Shown in pieces: positions 59,501-64,000 of a stretch of 64,000 nt of DNA (positions within the stretch are counted from its first letter, which is position 1; the number at the start of each line of letters is the position of its first letter). The notes under the pieces were generated by a model, which was not told the origin of the DNA, did not search any database, and saw only the letters and a list, made by a program, of their open reading frames with translations. The translations under genes and the position numbers were made by a program. The stretch covers positions 310,001 to 374,000 of the forward strand of contig CP150550.1 in assembly GCA_049487715.1 (NCBI GenBank), given 5' to 3'. This DNA comes from Pycnococcus provasolii. Taxonomy: Eukaryota > Chlorophyta > Pseudoscourfieldiophyceae > Pseudoscourfieldiales.

Positions 59501-61074
59501 CTAAGCGATGCCTGCACATTTTCACGAACGAGCAAATTGTTCGCGAGAGCGAGCTGGCGGTGTCCGCCGAGGTGCTTGGAACTCGCGCGAATGCCTCGAA
59601 AGGTGGTATCGCGAGTTTGCTTCAGGCTGCCCTCGGCGCCTCGGATCTCGCGAATCATCCAAAGAACAGCTTCTACTTCTACGCAAGCGCCGAGGTTGAG
59701 TGCTTCCGAAATGCATTCATTGACGGAAAGCCTCTCTCGATCCGCGATCCCGACTGGGATGTTCCGTTGCACGGGTCATTGCGCTTTGATTTCGTTTCCT
59801 GCAAGGGAAACAATCGCCTCGAGCGACCCATGGCGGCGATGGCGTTTGCAAAGCTTATCGACCAGGTGAGTGGCAAGACGCCTCTGAACACCCCCGAATT
59901 GATGGAAATTGCCCGTGCGACAAAGGTGTTTAAGCTCTTCTCCAGTTGGGGAACGGCACCTGCTGGAGGTGAGACAGACTCCGTCCATCTGCCTTCGATC
60001 ATGCCCAACTTTCAGGCGGCGGAGACGATGAACGAAGAAAAGGAGGACATAGGTGCGGAGCAGATGCTGCGCGTCCGAAGAAGGCGCAGGAGCATCGTGG
60101 CACCCATGCTCGACCTTGCACAGCTGAATTTGCCCCACTCTTCCGCGGACGAAGATGCTAATAAGGTGGATTCTGCCAAAAGCGAGCAGTACGACGCTGC
60201 TGGCGACGACGAGTGCTTTGGAGAGGAGGATGACACGGGAGCATTCCAGGTGGAAAAGACGGAAAATGCCTCTGAAGATGGCGATGAGCTGGGGTCGCCG
60301 CAAGCACGGGTGGGCCTGGGCGCGAAAACTTTGGAAAGACGGGGATTTCTCCCGCTGACTGCCGCCAAGCTCAAGCTTTTGCGCGATCTGAGTCTATACG
60401 AGTGGCTTTCGTGCGAACAGCTTGCATCCGTCGTCGAGCATCTGCCTCGTCCACTCGTGAAGGGGAATCTGGATGCCTCTGGCGCTGTTCAGAAGGTTTT
60501 GTCCATCACCCCGCGCGTCGAGTCTCTCGTCCTTTTCTTTGGACGATGCACGAATCCTCGTCGATTCGCGCGGGTCGTGCGGAAAATTTCTCCCGGCGAA
60601 CAGATTGGCTTGATGCGACGCCTCGGCTACCTCAACGTTGTCACCATGCTCGATCCAGACATGCATTACCTGCTGCGCCTCGGACGATCTGACGAGCGTG
60701 ACATGTGTAAGCGCCTCGTTCGACTCGCTGCGCGCTTTTATACGGTTGGCGAGCCTTGCTTCCGAAACCTTCAGCTCAACGGTCGGCCGGTGAACTTTGT
60801 TGAAGATGGCAAGCTGTGGGCGTTGCTAACGAGCAACTCTGCAGAATCACAGAACGTGGTTGAATTCGACTTCGTGGCGAACGCCGAGATGAGGCGAAAT
60901 GCCTCGGTTGCCTTCGTGCAGTCGTACTGGCGCAAGGTGCTTCGAAGCGAACGATGGGATATGCGTCGTCAACGTGGCGAGGCGGCTCGCACAATCCAAC
61001 GATGGTGGAGATCGGTCGACTTGACATCGATCCGATACAATCGTTCGGGGGAGGAGATTGTACGAAATTTGTAA
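56575..61074 (+). CDS. Large leucine-rich-repeat/IQ-motif protein, unknown function
   Basis: The 1499-aa product starts at ATG in TTCATGGCG. Residues 1-270 are charged, with coiled coil (EREKELTIEERKQALLDEARARRDEI). Residues about 442-700 are ribonuclease-inhibitor/RanGAP-type LRRs (LTSVLLPECNLGDSGCSLVCSAL, VTDLDLRRNRLSPRAMDSI, LTALSISSCGIADAGALALG, MHVDLSSNTLER). The remaining 800 residues contain two or three related blocks around RYALNLGRQVDVAIAKRCLHI and HYLLRLGRSDERDMCKRLVRL, each preceded by a helix-rich unit (FGRVIDP... / FGRCTNP...), so an internal duplication is likely. The C-terminus has IQ-like motifs (SVAFVQSYWRKVLR, ARTIQRWWRS). A cytoskeletal or ciliary scaffold binding calmodulin is a reasonable inference. 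Confidence 0.72.
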   Translation: MAFDSEMLAAALQTPVIDEEERISSFGLSPSQVRTTRRSSVQEAMRLPNTKLLLRRASREHVHLSDVAAAAVAAAKAAKEEREKELTIEERKQALLDEARARRDEIVNLVRTGKPFKPTRRRSSVASVRDVEDAQVQEEKVDSATEDYSVDSSSDSSSSDDLRRLPRLHQIDGEEAAAATASDEAEIPLPSGSKSNGAKLTCVETEAGVAKRLQHLTPRRAVHTTRLRALGLDLSELTSRLTDARADKDNAKLMAGLTPRKTRQNNHEDGGDDTPQSARVPSPPRSALKKNNGSFTARTARVKANANRRTKKLPPLPLVGSNAAASFRLGQNDGPYSFDESYWVRGFDNDSDVNQVLSACAISELAQPRNAPLQMSMQLNEARRMTSEVTLLQRRLQGEAAKIGDHHANSPTPGAAHALRLSLCGARQANAAAIAIRSSTEALTSVLLPECNLGDSGCSLVCSALQETPHVTDLDLRRNRLSPRAMDSICALLFKFSNPREHGNVGIQSLVLSDNPLRDTGMRRLSHALSNNRRLTALSISSCGIADAGALALGDLLRVTTTIVSLDVSWNALNRTDKGAVSIADGIAANISLRKLNLCHCSLYDTGGSKVAYALRDNMELMHVDLSSNTLERDTCMVLAESLGVAEIGPSPAKFSAAIKNGELKCILPSSKDDETPRAPPFYLSLADNPLGYEGTLQLLRALARSRRAKFPNDAPDGFAGTEIPLPVVNLTACAFLSAFEEEASLFDESSPAGRYKLKLSDPSHRFAAIELCRLRLQQGRGCWQNCKLDGAPWDPVSPTLEAAIEAAALEDSGEPGQSPRRVPGCQPEALIPSEGFLELDFVVVARPPRDAKALTEGMFVSLWEVSASKSVVKVSDSWRVSLARLLANAAYFTADQVRRILASFNWPGMMRLEAAMTLFGRVIDPHRIDIMQEPMSPQERDTFNQRLGILAMFSPLNPTGRYALNLGRQVDVAIAKRCLHIFTNEQIVRESELAVSAEVLGTRANASKGGIASLLQAALGASDLANHPKNSFYFYASAEVECFRNAFIDGKPLSIRDPDWDVPLHGSLRFDFVSCKGNNRLERPMAAMAFAKLIDQVSGKTPLNTPELMEIARATKVFKLFSSWGTAPAGGETDSVHLPSIMPNFQAAETMNEEKEDIGAEQMLRVRRRRRSIVAPMLDLAQLNLPHSSADEDANKVDSAKSEQYDAAGDDECFGEEDDTGAFQVEKTENASEDGDELGSPQARVGLGAKTLERRGFLPLTAAKLKLLRDLSLYEWLSCEQLASVVEHLPRPLVKGNLDASGAVQKVLSITPRVESLVLFFGRCTNPRRFARVVRKISPGEQIGLMRRLGYLNVVTMLDPDMHYLLRLGRSDERDMCKRLVRLAARFYTVGEPCFRNLQLNGRPVNFVEDGKLWALLTSNSAESQNVVEFDFVANAEMRRNASVAFVQSYWRKVLRSERWDMRRQRGEAARTIQRWWRSVDLTSIRYNRSGEEIVRNL

Positions 61075-61193
61075 CAACTTCATATGTATTTTTTAGCTTA
61101 TTAGAAAGTACTGATTAGAACTTATTGGTTATTATTTAAAAAAATCGAAGAAAAATCTAAAAAGAATCGAGGAAGTGCGTGTGCAATCGACGC

Positions 61194-62498
61194 TCAACGC
61201 TGCAATTTGAGCGCGGTCGGCCGACGAGGGTGCGAGCCATCGTCGTAGGCGATTGCGACGCGGCAACCTTCGTTGTCAAGGCTGAGACGGCCAGCCTCGA
61301 GGAGTGCCGTCACATACAGTGCGCTGTCGATTGTCGCGAGAACACCCTCGGCGCACACATTAGCAACCGTGGTGGCTCCCGTGTTGATCGCGTGCGCCGC
61401 GTCAACGAACACCTCGATGCTGCGGTATCCGTATCCGTTCTGTCCCGCAAAGTACCCATTCGCGTTTGGCGTGTACTTCATGTATAGTGGGTTTAGCGCC
61501 GCGAAGCCGTTCTCGTCCGTGCTTCCCGTGTAGCCGCGGTGTGCTTGGTCCGCGCGTATCTCGCCCTTGAATCCCATGTAGTGGAAGTACTGCTGAGTGT
61601 GGCAGTCAGCCTTGGGCGCGACCCAACTCGCCGTGTAAAGCGCAGTTCCAACCGCGCCAGGCGCGTCGACGCTCGCATCATTTTCCCACTCCGAAATGAC
61701 CGTGATGGTGTCCTCGATCGTGCGTCCGTCTGTGGGCTGCAGTCGTGCCTCCGCGCATCCTCTCGCCGCCACGGCGCTCACGCTCTTCGGCCGTGCCATG
61801 TGGCTCACGCTCCACGCGTGCACGTCCATGTGGTGGCTATTCAGGTAGTACGAGATGTCGCTGCTCTTGCCTGCCCACGTGCGGAACGTGTCGAGCTGTG
61901 CTTTAGGCTGTGTCATCGTGCTGTTGAAGAACGAGAACGCGCCGAGTCCGCGGATGCGGTCGCGCGCGTCCGTGTAGATGGGGTCAAACCTCTTGTGGTA
62001 CTCCACCGCCACGAGCACGTCGCCCTGCTCCTCTGCCGCCTGCACGAGCGCGCGGCAGTGCTCGAGGGTCTTGACGGCAGGCTTTGCGATGAGCACGTGA
62101 AGTCCCGCCTTGATGCACTCCAGCGCGATCTGGAAGTGCGTGTCGTCCGGCGTGAAAATTGTGACCACGTCGCCTTTCTGCATGCGCGAGATAGCAGCCT
62201 TGTACGCCTCCGCGTCGAAGTCCACGTCGTCGGCAGGCAGCGTCTCCATGGACAGGTCCATCTCCTTGTACGCGTCTGAAATCTTCTCCTTCATCGTCGC
62301 GCGCACCGTTGGCATTTTCGACCCCACGGCGTCTGCGAGCACCATGCGCGTTGGGTGCACCTTTCCTCGGCGTCGGAGGTCCGCCATGGTGATTGCGACG
62401 ACGCCCGCGGGTTTGTCGGGCGCGGCGCCGGCGGCGGTGAAGACGCACCCGGTCGTGTACTCGCCGGCGCCGACCATGAGCACGCCAGGGCGAGACAT
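61194..62498 (-). CDS. Gfo/Idh/MocA-family oxidoreductase, D-galacturonate reductase-like
   Basis: The 434-aa product begins MSRPGVLMVGAGEYTTG, a Rossmann GxGxxxTG nucleotide-binding motif at residues 10-17. FTPDDTHFQIALECIKAGLHVLIAKPAVKTLEHC carries the EKP-like AKP motif (split here by function), and VAVEYHKRFDPIYTDARDRIR the catalytic region. HYMGFKGEIRADQAHRGY and GQNGYGYRSIEVFVDAAHAIN agree strongly with fungal NADPH-dependent D-galacturonate reductases, which make L-galactonate in pectin catabolism or, in some algae, ascorbate synthesis. The start was placed at the ATG next to the Rossmann fold; the upstream frame to 62804 is open but low complexity. The substrate is inferred from similarity only. 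Confidence 0.82.
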   Translation of the reverse strand: MSRPGVLMVGAGEYTTGCVFTAAGAAPDKPAGVVAITMADLRRRGKVHPTRMVLADAVGSKMPTVRATMKEKISDAYKEMDLSMETLPADDVDFDAEAYKAAISRMQKGDVVTIFTPDDTHFQIALECIKAGLHVLIAKPAVKTLEHCRALVQAAEEQGDVLVAVEYHKRFDPIYTDARDRIRGLGAFSFFNSTMTQPKAQLDTFRTWAGKSSDISYYLNSHHMDVHAWSVSHMARPKSVSAVAARGCAEARLQPTDGRTIEDTITVISEWENDASVDAPGAVGTALYTASWVAPKADCHTQQYFHYMGFKGEIRADQAHRGYTGSTDENGFAALNPLYMKYTPNANGYFAGQNGYGYRSIEVFVDAAHAINTGATTVANVCAEGVLATIDSALYVTALLEAGRLSLDNEGCRVAIAYDDGSHPRRPTALKLQR

Positions 62499-62931
62499 CT
62501 TGCGTGCGAGGCTTCCTTCCGACCGAGTGACGTGTTTGTGATGGGGAGGAAAAAGAGTGTGCTGGAAAAACTCGACATAGTACTCTCTCTCAGGTTGTTT
62601 GTTAACTGCCACCACGGTGGAGATTTTTCTTGTCGGGAAAATCTCCCCGGGGGGCAAGACCGCGTTCGGAGACCAGGTTCTCCCTCCTTTTCCGGTCCGG
62701 GATTCCTCGTGGAACCATTCCTCATAACCGGAGAAATCCGTACCCCGGGCCCCACCAGGGCCCCTGCGGGATCCCGCTCGGGATCCCGCTCGAAGCAGGT
62801 TCACTTCAATGGACGGGCCCCTTTTACCACCACATATGCGCTCTGGTAGTTAACCGCTTACCGAAGGGCGGGGTGAACGTAGACCGCGGTCTGCACTCGT
62901 ACTATCCGGATCCGAGTTCTCTCGCTCCGCA
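62499..62931. other. Intergenic region with GGGATCCCGCTC repeats
   Basis: Two GGGATCCCGCTC copies lie around 62770-62795, with other GC-rich palindromic words (GGGGCCC, CCCCGGGG) nearby. Similar GGGATCCC/GGGACCC words occur near 44145-44205. No gene is supported. Confidence 0.5.
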
Positions 62932-63285
62932 ATGGCGGACCATGCTCAAGGCGTGGTTGCTCGCCTCGATGATCATCGAGCGCGTGACTACAGGACATGC
63001 CTCACGTCAGGGCATAACATCACGATGGCGTCGGCGCGCTTGGACCCGCCCGTCTACCGCGAAGGCTCCTTCGGCTTCGAGGGGGAGAGTTGGCGCCTGT
63101 GCGCGTCGTGCCGCGACGAGTACTCGAACGCGCACGAGATGGTGGACCTCCAAAACATTACCAAGATGTGCGTGGTGTGCAAGTGTCATGCCCCGGAGGT
63201 GGCACCGATGTGTTTGATGTGTTTGGGGGTTAAGAGAAGAAGGGCGCTCCGCGGCCGATGGAAGGAGGTGGCGGCGACGCGTTAG
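62932..63285 (+). CDS. Small Cys-rich protein, unknown function
   Basis: The 117-aa ORF starts at ATG in CGCAATGGCG. The second half has three Cys pairs: CASC, CVVCKCH and CLMC, spaced so that they could bind one or two zinc ions, with the motif EMVDLQNITKMC between the first two. The MVD-x-x-x-x-x-x-C pattern recalls EsV-1-7-type Cys repeats of algae, but the match is partial. The first 45 residues look unstructured. It may be a remnant or an exon of a longer gene. Confidence 0.4.
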   Translation: MADHAQGVVARLDDHRARDYRTCLTSGHNITMASARLDPPVYREGSFGFEGESWRLCASCRDEYSNAHEMVDLQNITKMCVVCKCHAPEVAPMCLMCLGVKRRRALRGRWKEVAATR

Positions 63286-64000
63286 AGAGAGAGGCAAGGA
63301 GAGAGTTAGGACTTAGGAATAAGGTGGCCCCGGGGGATGCCGAGAGGTTAAGTCTTTTCGCGGGCCAATTTGCTGCACGTGCACAGCGTTTTGGCATGAT
63401 GGGACGTGCAGCCACTGCAATTTATACGAACACGTGGTGCTAAAGACAAGGAACCTCGAAGACGACGTTTCCCCGCTACCAGTGAAGGCTCCCTTCAAAC
63501 CTAAGAAGAGCAAGGGTGCGCTCAGTAAGGTGTAAATCACCCTAACCTGTTTCACCCCGTTTCACCCCGTTTCACCCCGTTTCACCCCGTAAAAAAACTT
63601 ACGGGGTTTTGACTCCAAAAAGACGGGGTTTGGACCCTTTTCCCGCCGCTGGGGCACATACGGGGTGCCGAACAAGGAGAAGAACGGTAAGCCCTCCCTA
63701 CTTCACGCCGTGCAACGGTGCAAGGATCTCGCGTGCCATGTCGCACTGCTCTCGCTGCACCACCATGGCATCAACATCTGCACCACCGCCATTTCCCACA
63801 CGTTGGACTCCTTTAGATACTACTCTAGCTGCAGGTAGAGCAGTACAGTAAGTGTGACCCCTGAGTCATTATCGTGTTGATGCACGGTTGGTGGCGATGA
63901 TGGCAACGACATCAACGAAAACAAGTCGCAACCGGAGACCTCACTACGCCAACGAAAGCGCCCTTGATAGAGTGATACAACATTTGAAACCACCTGCGCA
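63286..64000. other. Terminal stretch with decamer repeat and hairpin, no supported gene
   Basis: The region after the Cys-rich ORF. Apart from the TTTCACCCCG array and adjoining inverted repeat, I see nothing supported up to the window edge. Confidence 0.5.
63551..63608. repeat. TTTCACCCCG x4 tandem repeat followed by a 9-bp inverted repeat
   Basis: Four exact copies of TTTCACCCCG (63551-63590). The last copy flows into ACCCCGTAA at 63585-63593, a loop AAAAAC, and TTACGGGGT at 63600-63608, a perfect 9-bp stem. Confidence 0.9.

Noticed and set aside
63258-63443. 61-codon ORF after the Cys-rich gene
   Set aside because: Overlaps the Cys-rich ORF in another frame and has no recognisable feature.

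Overview
This looks like a gene-dense, GC-rich, intron-poor nuclear contig from a unicellular photosynthetic eukaryote, most probably a green (prasinophyte-like) picoalga. That assignment is inferred. The supporting points are eukaryotic protein families throughout, only two confidently placed spliceosomal introns, a plant-type [2Fe-2S] ferredoxin and a probable thylakoid protein whose transit peptides start directly at the initiator Met (no ER signal in front, as expected for a primary plastid), an ABC1/UbiB kinase, and ciliary genes (ARL16-like GTPase, DNAJB13/RSP16-like co-chaperone).

Layout. 1-3.3 kb: 5' part of a large secreted or cell-wall adhesin-like protein (minus strand, runs off the window). 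4.6-10.5 kb: mitochondrial inner-membrane protease, a PDI-like ER protein without an obvious CXXC, a FAM114 (DUF719)-like protein and an FdC1-like ferredoxin. 11-13 kb: a bacterial-type MsrP molybdoenzyme with an intron, apparently joined to a membrane-anchored Pro-rich ectodomain. 13-18.9 kb: a plastid protein, an SH3-like/tryptophan-rich-repeat protein with a frame break, and the ABC1K kinase. 19.4-23 kb: cytidine deaminase with a Tc1/mariner-like transposon inserted 70 bp upstream of its probable start (2266 bp, perfect 102-bp terminal inverted repeats, TA target duplication). 23.5-26 kb: ARL16, a small coiled-coil protein and DNAJB13. 27-39.6 kb: three unrecognised proteins and a CNBD potassium channel. 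39.7-43.8 kb: a large DNA cytosine-5 methyltransferase. 44.2-45.9 kb: a decayed zinc-finger/nuclease-like gene and an RCC1-repeat protein. 46-50 kb: a RING plus LRR protein with a coding tandem repeat, and an ankyrin protein. 50.4-62.5 kb: a GT29 sialyltransferase-like enzyme, a PTEN-C2 formin, a 1499-aa LRR/IQ protein and a D-galacturonate reductase-like oxidoreductase. 62.9 kb to the end: a small Cys-rich ORF and short repeats.

The genes are not an operon and mostly do not act in one pathway. The recurring non-coding feature is short interstitial (TTAGGG)n tracts lying almost only upstream of genes, usually within 50-310 bp of a start codon, often with the G-rich strand as the sense strand. 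Several otherwise good genes also show one apparent frame break each, from short unrecognised introns, assembly indels or real decay. All product names come from reading the translated sequences by eye; no database search was run.
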